From assembly GCA_003973385.1 (NCBI GenBank), contig QNYK01000062.1, positions 17,763 through 81,762 on the forward strand: a stretch of DNA of 64,000 nt, in the 5' to 3' direction. Under the pieces are notes generated by a model. The model was not told where the DNA came from and did no database searches. It saw only the letters and a list, made by a program, of their open reading frames with translations. Both the position numbers and the translations under genes were made by a program. Positions 8,785 to 19,203 of the stretch are shown here, in pieces. The stretch is from Bacillota bacterium. Lineage in GTDB: Bacteria; Planctomycetota; UBA8108; UBA1146. How positions within the stretch are numbered: the first letter of the stretch is position 1; each line of letters opens with the position of its first letter.

Positions 8785-9990
8785 TCAATCGTGGATGAGG
8801 ATCCGGGTGCCCAGGCGCATCCAGGGGAAAAACTCCACCACATCTTCATTCCGCAGCCGAATACATCCTTCTGATCCCATCGAGCCGATCGTTTCCGGGT
8901 CGCTGGTGCCATGAATTCCGAGGCCCTGGTGGGAGGGGGTATCCTCGAATCCTATCCAGCGCTCGCCCAGAGGGTTCCCCTCGGCACCGTAAGCGATGGG
9001 AGTTCGACCATCTCGGGGCTGCCACATCGGTTTCTTCTGCACCAGATCGACGATGAAATCGCCACTGGGAGTGCAGTTTTCCTTGCCATGTCCGACCGGA
9101 AAACCCTGCAACCAGCGACCATCGATGTACAGGTCCAGCCAGAAATCACTCTTGTCGATTTCTACGCTGAAAATCCCCTTCAGGAATTTCAGTTTCTGTC
9201 CAGGATGAATCACATCGGTTTTCAGATGGTTCAGTGACCGCAGGGAGTCGACGGTGACCTTGTTGTTTCGGGCGATCCTTGAAAGCGAATCTCCACTGAT
9301 CACGGTGGCGAAGCCTGCCATCGAGAAGGGACGCTTCGAGATGACCCAGAAGTCGACAAGGTTGCGTAGCTTCTGTCGAATCGGTGACCGCCATTCGATC
9401 TCGTCTGAACTGGAGTAGGCATCAGAGAGCAGTTGCCAGCACTTGACGGCAGTGGTGTCTGTATCGAATCCGATCTCATCTGCGATGACGAGGCAGGCCT
9501 CACCATAGCCGGCGGTATCAGGTCCCGATGGGATGATTTGCTGCGCTATTCTGATCTGCTCTGTACCCCGTGCTTCTCGCAGTAGCAAGACACGGGCTGT
9601 AGCGGAATGATCGACATCTGCTTCCTCGATGCGATGGAGGATTCCCAGTGCTTCACCCACGTTACGCGGATTTTCGGAGGCCAGGAGAACCTGGGCCAGT
9701 CGGATGCGGGTGCCGTCATCCGGGTCCGCTTTCAACTGGCTTCGCAATTGCTGTATCTGATCAGATTCGATATCGGAAGCATCGGGCTGCAAAACCGTGT
9801 CGACGGGATCGATGGGGGCTGGATCGGCTGGATCGGCAGTGTTCTCCGTTGACGTTGAACTGGAGCCAGAATTTGTCTGTTCGCTGGTGGTACTGCTTTC
9901 GTCCATCTCGATCAAATCTGCTTCGAACCAGATGGAGTATCCCCACCAGACTCCACCAGCGATGATGAGAAGTAAGAACACAGTACGCAT
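8785..9990 (-). CDS. LysM-domain L,D-transpeptidase (YkuD/ErfK family) with N-terminal TM
   Basis: LysM-like GDSLSRIARNNKVTVDSLRSLNHLKTDVIHPGQKL, then a YkuD domain with HGTSDPETIGSMGSEGCIRL. Confidence 0.88.
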   Translation of the reverse strand: MRTVFLLLIIAGGVWWGYSIWFEADLIEMDESSTTSEQTNSGSSSTSTENTADPADPAPIDPVDTVLQPDASDIESDQIQQLRSQLKADPDDGTRIRLAQVLLASENPRNVGEALGILHRIEEADVDHSATARVLLLREARGTEQIRIAQQIIPSGPDTAGYGEACLVIADEIGFDTDTTAVKCWQLLSDAYSSSDEIEWRSPIRQKLRNLVDFWVISKRPFSMAGFATVISGDSLSRIARNNKVTVDSLRSLNHLKTDVIHPGQKLKFLKGIFSVEIDKSDFWLDLYIDGRWLQGFPVGHGKENCTPSGDFIVDLVQKKPMWQPRDGRTPIAYGAEGNPLGERWIGFEDTPSHQGLGIHGTSDPETIGSMGSEGCIRLRNEDVVEFFPWMRLGTRILIHD

Positions 9991-10113
9991 CGGCCCCCCG
10001 CCCCAGGATAATTTCAGAGTTATTCTTCATCCGGGCCGACGCATCAGCGGTGATCCGGATGGTCAATCATTCTAGGCCCACACGTGGGTAGTTGCCAGAG
10101 AGCCGATGACCGA

Positions 10114-11583
10114 TCAGCCGAGGATGGTTTCTACCGAGAGCCTCGAGAGGTCCACCAGCCAACCAGGAAAGATGCCGATGAAAACGGTCGCGATGGCACA
10201 GACAGCCACGGTAAAGATCACGCCCCAGGGTGCCGGAACCAGATCGAAGGAAGATCGAGGCTCCCGGAACCACATCGCTACCACGGGCCTCAGGTAGTAG
10301 TAGACGCTGATCAAGGTCGTGATGATCGCAATCAGCGCAAGCGTGAGAAATCCACTGCTGACCGCACCTTGCAGGATCATCAATTTGGCAATAAAGCCGG
10401 CGGTCAGGGGTATTCCCGCGAGAGAGATCAACGCGATGGTGAGTCCGATGGCCAGGAATGGGCGATTTCTGGCCAGCCCATCGAGATCACGGACATCATC
10501 GCGGTCCGTGCCGACACTGATGGCAGTGATCACTCCAAAAGCGGCCAGGGTGGTGGCAGCGTAGGCGAACAGGTAGAAGGGTATGCTCGCGCCTGCGGAG
10601 GCTCCCTCTCCTGATACGACGATCACCAGCGGGATCAACAGGTATCCAGTGTGGGCGATCCCCGAGTACGCCATCATCCGTTTCAGGCTTCGTTGATTCA
10701 GTGCAGCTAGATTCCCGAGTAACATCGAAACGACCGAGATGGCTGCGAGGATCTGCGCCAGTTCCTGGCCGCCTCCTGTGAAGAGCAAGAACCTGCACAA
10801 CGCGAAGAAACTGGACGCCTTCACGGCCACTGCCATCCAGCCGACGGCCAGTGTGGGGGAGGCCTGGTAGACATCTGGCACCCAGGAATGAAAGGGCACG
10901 GCGCCGATCTTGAAACTGAAGCCGATCAGGATCAGTAGCGTTCCGATGCTGAAGAGCGAATCTCCCTGGCCATTGGATGCGGCGATGTCAGAGAACGATA
11001 TCGATCCCCCCGTTGTTCCGTAGATGAAGGCCATCCCCAGTAGCAGAAATCCGCTCGAAAAAGCACCGAGAACGAAGTACTTGAAGGCTCCTTCGCTGGC
11101 GGAACGGTTCTCCTTGAAGTAACCCGCCAGCACATAGACAGCCAGTGACAGCGTCTCGATGGCGACGAACACGGAAATCAGATTGGTGGCCTGGCAAAGA
11201 AGTGCCATCGCTCCAGCACAGAAACAGATCAGGGCATAAAATTCTGCACGATTGTTGGCACTGCTGGCGAGGTATCCGCCCGACATCAGAGTGCAGAAGA
11301 GAGCCGTCATCATGACGACGCCGGCTCCCATGCGGCCGAACAGATCGTCGGTCATGGCACCAGCATAGAGTGAGCCAGTCGATGCAGCGGTGCCCTGAAC
11401 AAAGAGCGCCGCAAGAGCCAGCAGCAACCCCGCACCACCTATCATGGCGAGGTGAGTCTTTTCGGATCGGGTATCGTCGCCATTTTTTCCGAGATCAGAA
11501 AATAGTTGCACCAGGCCGGTGATGAATAGAATCCCGGCCGGGAGTATCGCCAGGATCTCGGCTCGGGAGATGGTGAGTTCCAA
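10114..11583 (-). CDS. nuoN: NADH-quinone oxidoreductase subunit N
   Basis: Multi-TM protein of the proton-pumping antiporter family at the end of a nuoA-N operon. Confidence 0.95.
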   Translation of the reverse strand: MELTISRAEILAILPAGILFITGLVQLFSDLGKNGDDTRSEKTHLAMIGGAGLLLALAALFVQGTAASTGSLYAGAMTDDLFGRMGAGVVMMTALFCTLMSGGYLASSANNRAEFYALICFCAGAMALLCQATNLISVFVAIETLSLAVYVLAGYFKENRSASEGAFKYFVLGAFSSGFLLLGMAFIYGTTGGSISFSDIAASNGQGDSLFSIGTLLILIGFSFKIGAVPFHSWVPDVYQASPTLAVGWMAVAVKASSFFALCRFLLFTGGGQELAQILAAISVVSMLLGNLAALNQRSLKRMMAYSGIAHTGYLLIPLVIVVSGEGASAGASIPFYLFAYAATTLAAFGVITAISVGTDRDDVRDLDGLARNRPFLAIGLTIALISLAGIPLTAGFIAKLMILQGAVSSGFLTLALIAIITTLISVYYYLRPVVAMWFREPRSSFDLVPAPWGVIFTVAVCAIATVFIGIFPGWLVDLSRLSVETILG

Positions 11584-11592
11584 CTTGGGCTC

Positions 11593-13092
11593 CTAACTCT
11601 TCAGCATCTCGACATAGAGGACCAGTGTAGGCTTCACCATGTTGATGAATGGAGCCGGGTACAATCCGAGCCAGAACATCATGACGACAAACGGGAGCAA
11701 GTAGATGATCTCTCTGACGGAGAGATCAGCGACAGTCCGGTTCTCCTCATGGACGATCGGGCCAAACAGGAACCGCTTGACCATGTTGAGCAGGTAGAGC
11801 GCTCCCAGCACGACGCCGGTGGAGGCGAGTACTCCCCAGAGCGGGAAATCTCTGAATACCGCAAACAGGATCAGAAACTCACCGACGAAACCATTGAGTC
11901 CTGGAAGGCCGATGCTCGACAGTACCGCGATCAGGAAGAAGATGGTGTACATCGGGATCACCTTTGCGAGACCACCATAATCCGCCAGCTCTCTGGTATG
12001 CCTTCTCTCGTAAATGATGCCGATCATCAGGAACAGCATCCCCGTCGAGAGTCCATGATTCACCATCTGGAGGATTCCTCCGGTGATCGCTTCGACGCTA
12101 GGAATGAAGCAGGCGAGCACCACGAAACCGAGGTGGCTGACCGAGGAGTAGGCGATCAATTTCTTGATGTCATTTTGAACAAGAGCCATGCAGGCACCAA
12201 AGATGATGCCGATAATGGCAAGCCAGCACATCACTCCTTGAAGATCAAAGGCTGCGTCGGAGAAGAGCGGAATCGAGAATCGGAGCAGCCCGTAGGTCCC
12301 CATCTTCAATAACACTCCAGCCAGCACCACCGATCCTGCTGTGGGAGCCTGGACGTGTGCATCGGGAAGCCATGTGTGGAGGGGGAACAGAGGCACCTTG
12401 ATGGCAAATGAAAGGGTGAATGCGGAGAACAGCCAGAATTGCTGGTCGGGACCGAGCGGATGGGTGCTGCGGATGCGCTCCAGCATCAGGGGCAGATCAA
12501 AGGTGCCGGTGTGCTGGTAGAGGTACAGGATGGCGAGGAACATCAAGAGACTTCCGACCATCGTGTAGATGAAGAATTTGAGCGCCGCGTAGATCCTCTC
12601 TCGACCGCCCCAGATCCCGATGATGAGATACATGGGGATCAGCATCGCCTCATAGAAGAAGTAGAAGAGGATCAGGTCGAGAGCCAGGAAGGCACCGATC
12701 ATTCCGGTCTGAAGCAGTAACAGGGCAATCTGGAACTCCTTGACCCTGTCGTCGATCGCACTCCAGGTGCTCAGGAATACCAGTGGCATCGAGAAACTGG
12801 TCAGCAACACCAGAAGTACCGAAATACCGTCGACACCGAGGTGGTAGCTGATACCGAGAGATTCTATCCATGTGTGCTGCTCTTCGAGTTGCATCGTTCC
12901 CACCGCATTGTCGAAGTTGCCGATCATCAGGAGCGAAAAGAGCAATGTCAGGCAACTGATCATCAGTGCTGCCTGGCGCAGCAGTGCCTTGTTGTTGCGA
13001 TCGACCAGCGAAAGCAAGATCGCACCGACCGCCGGGGTCATGGTGATCAGGCTCAGAACCGGGAGGTTGAAAGATTCGAGTTCCGGAATCAC
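11593..13092 (-). CDS. nuoM: NADH-quinone oxidoreductase subunit M
   Basis: HLGVDGISVLLVLLTSF, FPLHTWLPDAHVQAPTAGSVVLAGVLLKMGTYG are typical of NuoM. Confidence 0.97.
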   Translation of the reverse strand: MIPELESFNLPVLSLITMTPAVGAILLSLVDRNNKALLRQAALMISCLTLLFSLLMIGNFDNAVGTMQLEEQHTWIESLGISYHLGVDGISVLLVLLTSFSMPLVFLSTWSAIDDRVKEFQIALLLLQTGMIGAFLALDLILFYFFYEAMLIPMYLIIGIWGGRERIYAALKFFIYTMVGSLLMFLAILYLYQHTGTFDLPLMLERIRSTHPLGPDQQFWLFSAFTLSFAIKVPLFPLHTWLPDAHVQAPTAGSVVLAGVLLKMGTYGLLRFSIPLFSDAAFDLQGVMCWLAIIGIIFGACMALVQNDIKKLIAYSSVSHLGFVVLACFIPSVEAITGGILQMVNHGLSTGMLFLMIGIIYERRHTRELADYGGLAKVIPMYTIFFLIAVLSSIGLPGLNGFVGEFLILFAVFRDFPLWGVLASTGVVLGALYLLNMVKRFLFGPIVHEENRTVADLSVREIIYLLPFVVMMFWLGLYPAPFINMVKPTLVLYVEMLKS

Positions 13093-15080
13093 TGTGCACC
13101 TCCTTGCCTGAGAAAGTTCAGTAGCATGAAGAGCAGCACCAGCACGCCGCAGGCAAAGGTCAGCAGATATCCAGGAATGAAGCCAGTCTGCATCTTGCGA
13201 AACAGGTGTCCGACGTTTCTTGTCAACAATGCTGTTCCGCTGACCAGGATTCCATCGATCAGGATCCGGTCGATCAAGATGAACATCAGGTGACTGATCG
13301 TCTCAAAAGGGCGAACGAACACGGAGTTGTAAAATTCATCGACGTAGAACTTGTTCGCGGAGAGGCGCCCCAGCAACTGGCCTGGCCCGCTTTCGATGAA
13401 GCGTCTGCGCAGATCCTTGCCCTTGCCGTAACAGTGAAATGCGAGCAGCAATCCAGATCCTGCGATGAGAAGACTCAGGATCATGCTTTGCCACTCGGCT
13501 GCATGGAGGGCATGGAGAGCCTGCTCTGTTAGCCCCTCATGGCCCTGCTGAAGGCCTGTGAAGTGACCCAGCGATGCGTGGCCACCGAGGAACTCGGGGA
13601 CATTGAGGAACCCACCGAGGGCGCTGGCGATGGCAAGCACCAGCAGCGAGAGGCCGATCCAGCCGCCGGGTTCGTGAACCTTGCCCTCGAGGTCGGGATC
13701 GATACGGCTCTCGCCCCAGAAGGTCATGGCGACACACCTGATCATGTAGAAGGCGGTCATCCCTGCGGTCAGGAATGAGATGCCCCAGAACAGCATCGCT
13801 GCACCGGATCCACCCAGGAAGCCCTGCTCGAAGCCGGCAAATAGAATCTCATCCTTGGAGAAGAATCCGGCCAGCGGAGGGACTCCAGCGATGGCCAGAG
13901 TTCCGACGAGAAATGTTATATGGGTAAAGGGTAATTGTTTTCGAAGCCCTCCCATCTTTCTCATGTCTTGTTGGTGATGCATGGCATGGATCACTGAACC
14001 TGAGCCAAGAAACAGCAATGCCTTGAAGAATGCGTGAGTCACGACATGGAAAAAAGCAGCTGAGAAGGCGCCAACCCCGATGGCGAAGAACATGTATCCC
14101 AGTTGGCTCACTGTCGAGTAGGCGAGCACCTTCTTGATGTCGTTCTGGCCGAATGCGATGAGTGCCGCAAGTAATGCGGTGCAGGCACCGATTCCAGCGA
14201 TGAGCGTGAGAGCCGCAGGGGCCGCCTGGAACAGCGGCATCAGGCGACAGCACAGGTAAACACCGGATGTCACCATGGTGGCTGCGTGAATCAGTGCAGA
14301 GACGGGTGTCGGTCCAGCCATCGCATCGGGTAACCATACATAGAGGGGAATCTGGGCACTTTTACCGGTAGCACCGATGAACAGAAGCACCACGATCGTG
14401 GTGACCAGGCCGACTGACCCCAGCAACGGAATCGTCAGCGTTTGCGCCGCCACCGTCTGAATCTGGTTCACATCGGTGAGCGCAGACATGGCGAGAGTGC
14501 CGAAGTGTGTCAGGCAGAGGAAGATTCCCAGCAAGAAGGCGAAGTCGCCGATGCGGTTCATGATGAAGGCTTTGCGACCTGCCGCACAGTTGGCGTCATC
14601 TTCGTACCAGAACCCGATCAGCAGATAGGAGCAGAGTCCCACGCCTTCCCAGCCGATGAACATCAGCAACAAGTTGTCGCCGAGCACCAGCAGCAGCATG
14701 AATGTCATGAACAGGTTCAGGTAGGCGAAATAGCGGTGGTACCCCGGATCTCCGCGCATGTAACCGATCGAGTAGAGGTGAATGATAGATCCGACACCGG
14801 TGATCACCAGGCACATGACGGCGGCGAGGCCATCGAAGTGAAGTGAGAACGGGATCTCGACGAGGCCATCGATCCAGATCCATGGGAATCCATCCCAGTG
14901 CTGGGGCGACCCCACGTCAACGACATGCCTCCAGGCTCTGTAGGAGATGAGAAAAGAGATGATCGGCAACCCGCAGGCGATCGCCGAAACTGCCCGGGTA
15001 CCGATCCTGCGTCCCAGCAGCCCGTTGAAGACGAAGCCGAGAAAGGGAAGTAGAGGTATCCAGAGGAGATGGATGTCCAA
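13089..15080 (-). CDS. nuoL: NADH-quinone oxidoreductase subunit L
   Basis: FMLLLVLGDNLLLMFIGWEGVGLCSYLLIGFW and PLYVWLPDAMAGPTPVSALIHAATMVTSGVYL. Confidence 0.97.
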   Translation of the reverse strand: MDIHLLWIPLLPFLGFVFNGLLGRRIGTRAVSAIACGLPIISFLISYRAWRHVVDVGSPQHWDGFPWIWIDGLVEIPFSLHFDGLAAVMCLVITGVGSIIHLYSIGYMRGDPGYHRYFAYLNLFMTFMLLLVLGDNLLLMFIGWEGVGLCSYLLIGFWYEDDANCAAGRKAFIMNRIGDFAFLLGIFLCLTHFGTLAMSALTDVNQIQTVAAQTLTIPLLGSVGLVTTIVVLLFIGATGKSAQIPLYVWLPDAMAGPTPVSALIHAATMVTSGVYLCCRLMPLFQAAPAALTLIAGIGACTALLAALIAFGQNDIKKVLAYSTVSQLGYMFFAIGVGAFSAAFFHVVTHAFFKALLFLGSGSVIHAMHHQQDMRKMGGLRKQLPFTHITFLVGTLAIAGVPPLAGFFSKDEILFAGFEQGFLGGSGAAMLFWGISFLTAGMTAFYMIRCVAMTFWGESRIDPDLEGKVHEPGGWIGLSLLVLAIASALGGFLNVPEFLGGHASLGHFTGLQQGHEGLTEQALHALHAAEWQSMILSLLIAGSGLLLAFHCYGKGKDLRRRFIESGPGQLLGRLSANKFYVDEFYNSVFVRPFETISHLMFILIDRILIDGILVSGTALLTRNVGHLFRKMQTGFIPGYLLTFACGVLVLLFMLLNFLRQGGAQ

Positions 15081-15090
15081 GTCTGTCCCC

Positions 15091-15411
15091 CTAGCCGTTC
15101 AACTGGCAAAGTTGGCGAAGATCGATCGATTTCCAGCGGCGCCAGATGACCAGCAGCAGCGACAGGCCGATGGCCGCTTCAGCAGCGGCCACTGCCAGCA
15201 CCATCAAGGTAAAGATCTGGCCGCCGTGTTCCCCTGAGAACGCAGTCAGTGCGTGGGCGCGCCCGAAGGAGACGATGGCGATATTGACCGCGTTGAGCAT
15301 CAGTTCGAGTGACATCAGGACGACCAGGATGTTGCGCCGGGCCAGCACCCCGTAGGTGCCAATCGAGAAGAGCAAGGCACTCAGATAGAGCAGCGTCGCG
15401 AGGCTAAACAT
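15091..15411 (-). CDS. nuoK: NADH-quinone oxidoreductase subunit K
   Basis: GVLARRNILVVLMSLELMLNAVNIAIVSF; short 3-TM protein in nuo order. Confidence 0.95.
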   Translation of the reverse strand: MFSLATLLYLSALLFSIGTYGVLARRNILVVLMSLELMLNAVNIAIVSFGRAHALTAFSGEHGGQIFTLMVLAVAAAEAAIGLSLLLVIWRRWKSIDLRQLCQLNG

Positions 15412-16006
15412 CTACGGTCACCTGCCCATCTCCCACGGTCGAGGGTGATCTCGATGTGCTTCTTCTGCGCATCGCCAGGTGTACTGCTCCAATGATTCCT
15501 ACCAGGATCAGCACAGAGGTCAGTTCGAACACCAGAAGATGGTTATGGAACAGTTCCAGTCCAAAGGATGCGACGGAACCGTGGGAATCTGGAACTGCTG
15601 CCAGCGCCGGAATGGACCCCGCCGAGTCCAGCTTCTCGACCTGCTGTGAATGAGAGATGGCAAAACTGAGCAGCGAGAAGATCAGCAGGGCGACACCGGC
15701 TGCGAAAGCCCTCTCGGGGGCGCCACCTTCATCAGAAAGATCTCCATCGCGAGGATTGATCAGCATGATGACGAACAGGTAGAGCACCATGATGGCTCCG
15801 GCGTAGACCAGCAGCTGCATGAATCCCAGGAACACGGCATCCAGTAGCATGAAGATCACGGCCACTGCAGAAAGCATGACGATGAGGAACAGAGCCGAAT
15901 AGATCGGGTTTCGCCGGGTGACCACGAGCAAGGAACTCACGGTAGCCACCACAGCAGCCAGTCCGAAAAACAGGTGTTCCATCACAGGGCTCAACACGGT
16001 CTCCAC
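15404..16006 (-). CDS. nuoJ: NADH-quinone oxidoreductase subunit J
   Basis: RRNPIYSALFLIVMLSAVAVIFMLLDAVFLGFMQLLVYAGAIMVLYLFVIMLIN. Confidence 0.95.
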   Translation of the reverse strand: METVLSPVMEHLFFGLAAVVATVSSLLVVTRRNPIYSALFLIVMLSAVAVIFMLLDAVFLGFMQLLVYAGAIMVLYLFVIMLINPRDGDLSDEGGAPERAFAAGVALLIFSLLSFAISHSQQVEKLDSAGSIPALAAVPDSHGSVASFGLELFHNHLLVFELTSVLILVGIIGAVHLAMRRRSTSRSPSTVGDGQVTVDV

Positions 16007-16035
16007 CAGCCTTACTTGCTCTACTCACACCGCAA

Positions 16036-16521
16036 TCAGAGGGAAAGGAGTTTTTCCTTGTTGTAAATTTTTTCGGCACGGGTTAGCGAAGGGATGTTGT
16101 AAACAGGTGTCAGTTCGATGGCGTCACAGGGGCAGGCTTCCTCGCACATGCCGCAGTAGATGCACCGCATCATGTCGATATTGAAGAGCCTTGGACGCTT
16201 TTCTCTGTCGTCCCAGGGCGCTTCTTCAGCAATGATTTCTATACAGAAAGCTGGACATGCAGTGGCACACAGGAAGCAGGCCGTACATTTCTCTCGACCC
16301 AGTTCATCTCTCTTGAGGCGGTGTTCACCCCGGTATCCCGGGTAGGGAGTCCGCCTCTCTTCCGGGTAGTGAATCGTGTTGGGCTCATTGCGGAAGATGT
16401 GCTTGAGCGTGTTGATCAACCCCTTGGCCACCGGTACCGCGAATTTGGCATTCTGCCGCGGTTCGGTGGTGGAGGTGGTCCGCTCCAGCTCTTGTTCTTT
16501 GGCATCCTCTTGGTTTGCCAT
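16036..16521 (-). CDS. nuoI: NADH-quinone oxidoreductase subunit I (2x[4Fe-4S])
   Basis: CTACFLCATACP and CIYCGMCEEACP ferredoxin motifs; position between nuoH and nuoJ. Confidence 0.96.
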   Translation of the reverse strand: MANQEDAKEQELERTTSTTEPRQNAKFAVPVAKGLINTLKHIFRNEPNTIHYPEERRTPYPGYRGEHRLKRDELGREKCTACFLCATACPAFCIEIIAEEAPWDDREKRPRLFNIDMMRCIYCGMCEEACPCDAIELTPVYNIPSLTRAEKIYNKEKLLSL

Positions 16522-16546
16522 CGGTCTCCGTTCTAGTCCAACCCTG

Positions 16547-17590
16547 CTAGGGAAGGGGAATCAGCCATTTCCAGCCAAGCACACCTGCGACGGCTGTCAG
16601 GCCAAGATTCAGGAGCGAAATCGGAATGAACACTTTCCAGCCGATGTTCATCAACTGGTCGTACCGAAAGCGCGGAAGTGTCCAGCGTGTCCAGATGAAA
16701 ATGAAGAGTAACGCGACAAGTTTCAGAGAAAAGATCGCGACGCTGATGCTGATATCCCAGACGGTGGGTTTGGTCGGGATCTCGATCCACGGAACACTCC
16801 AACCGCCGAGGAACAGTGTGATCATCAGGCCAGACATGGTGATCATCGCCACATATTCACCCATGAAAAAGGTCGCGAATTTGAGACCCGAGTATTCGGT
16901 ATGAAATCCACCCACAAGCTCTGCTTCGCACTCGGCAAGATCAAAGGGAAGTCGGTTCGTTTCTGCGAATGCTGCCACGACGAAGATCACTGCGGCGATC
17001 GGTTGTTGAAATAGATTCCACTGCATCAATCCAAGTGTTCCTGCGGCCCACTGTTGCCGGATGATCTCGTTGAGGTCGACGGTCTGGGCCGTCATCAGGA
17101 TGGCAATGATGGAGAGGCCCAATGCGACCTCGTAACTGATCATCTGTGCAGAAGCACGAAGGCCTCCGAGCAACGAGTACTTGTTATTTGAAGCCCAGCC
17201 GCCAAAGGCGAGCCCGTACACCGAGAATCCCGAAACCGTCAGCAGGAAGATCACGCCAACTCCCAATGAGGCGACCTGGAGATCGATTCCGACCGGGATC
17301 ACGGCAAAGGCGAGTACGGCAGGGGCGTAGACGAGGAATGGGCCGAGGCGATAGATCCACTTGTCGGCACCTTGAGGTGTGAGGTCCTCCTTGAACGCCA
17401 GCTTGATGACGTCAGCGAGAGGCTGAAGCAGGCCCGCCGGACCGACGCGGTTCGGGCCAATTCGATCCTGGATCCAGGCGCTGATCCTGCGTTCGAAGTA
17501 AACCAGGGCGGGCACAATTTGCAGGATCACCGCGAAGATGATGATGGCCTTGATCACGGCAAGCGCGAGTGGAGGCAATTGCATATCCAT
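16547..17590 (-). CDS. nuoH: NADH-quinone oxidoreductase subunit H
   Basis: ERRISAWIQDRIGPNRVGPAGLLQPLADVIKL; AFAETNRLPFDLAECEAELVGGFHTEYSG. Confidence 0.97.
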   Translation of the reverse strand: MDMQLPPLALAVIKAIIIFAVILQIVPALVYFERRISAWIQDRIGPNRVGPAGLLQPLADVIKLAFKEDLTPQGADKWIYRLGPFLVYAPAVLAFAVIPVGIDLQVASLGVGVIFLLTVSGFSVYGLAFGGWASNNKYSLLGGLRASAQMISYEVALGLSIIAILMTAQTVDLNEIIRQQWAAGTLGLMQWNLFQQPIAAVIFVVAAFAETNRLPFDLAECEAELVGGFHTEYSGLKFATFFMGEYVAMITMSGLMITLFLGGWSVPWIEIPTKPTVWDISISVAIFSLKLVALLFIFIWTRWTLPRFRYDQLMNIGWKVFIPISLLNLGLTAVAGVLGWKWLIPLP

Positions 17591-19203
17591 CAGGCACCTC
17601 CCCCAGCACCGACACCTGCGGGGCGGTCGGATAGTAGCAATCCCGAGGATCCGATATCGCTGTGGTTATGACCGGCGAAGGGAGCGCAAACCTCAGACAA
17701 CTCCCGGAAAATGCCGGCAGCAGAGAGGCTTCTGGATCGGGTCCCGAGCGCGGATTGCAATGACTGAAGGAGCACAAGTTCGCCGGGAAACGGAGTTTCT
17801 CCCGGTTTCCAGCAGCTGCGGGTTCGCTGAAGGCGATCGTCTTCGCTGACCCAGGTGCCTTCCTTTTCCAGTGGCGCGGTTGCAGGGAATACCAGTGCTG
17901 CTCCGTCGAGCCAGTTGCCTTCTAGCACGGAGAAAAGGATGCGAGTCGAGGCCTTTACCAGCGCAGCGCTCCACTCTTGCCCGGGCCCGTCAGGATCTGG
18001 GCCACCGCAGAAGGCGACGATCGTCTCGATGGATCCATCGTCGAGTGCCCTCTGTAGATGGCTGGCATCTTCACCGAAGACCTGATGACCAAAAACCTGT
18101 TCGGCGCCATTTCTATTGGGGTGTTTGTCGGCGCTGATCTTGAACCCGGCTGGGAACTCAGCTGCGGCACCTTGCTCTGGCAGCCAGCCCCCGACCAGCG
18201 AATCGGAACTGGATGCGGCGAGTGCATGTACGAGGTGCAGTTCTTCGCAAGTGAGGAATGGATCGATCAAGAATGCAACCCGCGGCGAATTGTCGAGAAT
18301 CTCGATGAAAGCAGTGATCGATCGGGAAGAATCGAGTGGCCCAGAGGGACCTCTCGCCTCCAGGACACGATCATCGCTGTAAAGGTGTCTCCAGCCGTAG
18401 CGGCCTTCATCGCACATCCACCAGTCATTCACATCCTGATTTTCACGAGGCATCAATCGCTTGACGAAACCGTCCAGGGTTTCGACCTCTATATTGCATC
18501 CTCTTGAGCATCCGCCGCAGATGGAGTCCTTGCGTTCCATATTCCAGACCCGGGCTTCGAACTTGAAGTCGTGGGAGATGAGAGCGCCAACGGGACAGAT
18601 GTCCACGGTGTTGCCCGCCAGCTGGTTGTCGATGGGTATTCCTGGAAATACATCGACCACCGATCGATCACCGCGTTCGACGATGCAGAGTTCGCTGGTA
18701 CCGCTGATCTCATCGCAGAAGCGGGTGCATCGTGTGCACACGATGCACCGGTTTCCCCAGATGGAAATCGTTGGCCCCAGTTCCTTGGTATGCCGGATGT
18801 TCTTGTCCTCGATGAAGCGGCTTCGGTCCGGTCCGTGCGAATAGGAGTGATCCTGCAGGACGCACTCACCAGACTTGTCGCAAACCGGGCAATCCAGCGG
18901 GTGGTTGATCAACTGGAACTCCATGACGGAGTTGCGGGCATCCACCGCTACTTCGCTTTCGGTCTCGATCTCGAGGCCATCTGCGATTCGCTCCGAACAG
19001 GAGATCACTGGCTTGGGCGAGCGATTGCTCTCGACCATGCAGATACGGCAATTGCCGGCGATCGATAGCCCGGGGTGGTAGCAGAAGCAGGGGATCTCGA
19101 CACCATGCTCACTGGCAGCCTCCAGGATGGTCATGCCGGAAGTGTTCTCCACTTCCTGACCGTTGAGAGTCCATCGTGTTGTCGGAGTCTTGATGTCAGG
19201 CAT
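17590..19203 (-). CDS. nuoG: NADH-quinone oxidoreductase subunit G
   Basis: [2Fe-2S] CFCYHPGLSIAGNCRICMVE; HPLDCPVCDKSGECVLQDH; CIVCTRCTRFC; additional CGGCSRGC-x27-C cluster motif. Confidence 0.94.
   Translation of the reverse strand: MPDIKTPTTRWTLNGQEVENTSGMTILEAASEHGVEIPCFCYHPGLSIAGNCRICMVESNRSPKPVISCSERIADGLEIETESEVAVDARNSVMEFQLINHPLDCPVCDKSGECVLQDHSYSHGPDRSRFIEDKNIRHTKELGPTISIWGNRCIVCTRCTRFCDEISGTSELCIVERGDRSVVDVFPGIPIDNQLAGNTVDICPVGALISHDFKFEARVWNMERKDSICGGCSRGCNIEVETLDGFVKRLMPRENQDVNDWWMCDEGRYGWRHLYSDDRVLEARGPSGPLDSSRSITAFIEILDNSPRVAFLIDPFLTCEELHLVHALAASSSDSLVGGWLPEQGAAAEFPAGFKISADKHPNRNGAEQVFGHQVFGEDASHLQRALDDGSIETIVAFCGGPDPDGPGQEWSAALVKASTRILFSVLEGNWLDGAALVFPATAPLEKEGTWVSEDDRLQRTRSCWKPGETPFPGELVLLQSLQSALGTRSRSLSAAGIFRELSEVCAPFAGHNHSDIGSSGLLLSDRPAGVGAGGGA

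Noticed and set aside
8785-8850. Loss of the L,D-transpeptidase catalytic His (SEGCIRL instead of SHGCIRL)
   Set aside because: This position before GC varies among YkuD proteins; the more upstream His in HGTSDPET and the Cys are present, so inactivation is not supported.
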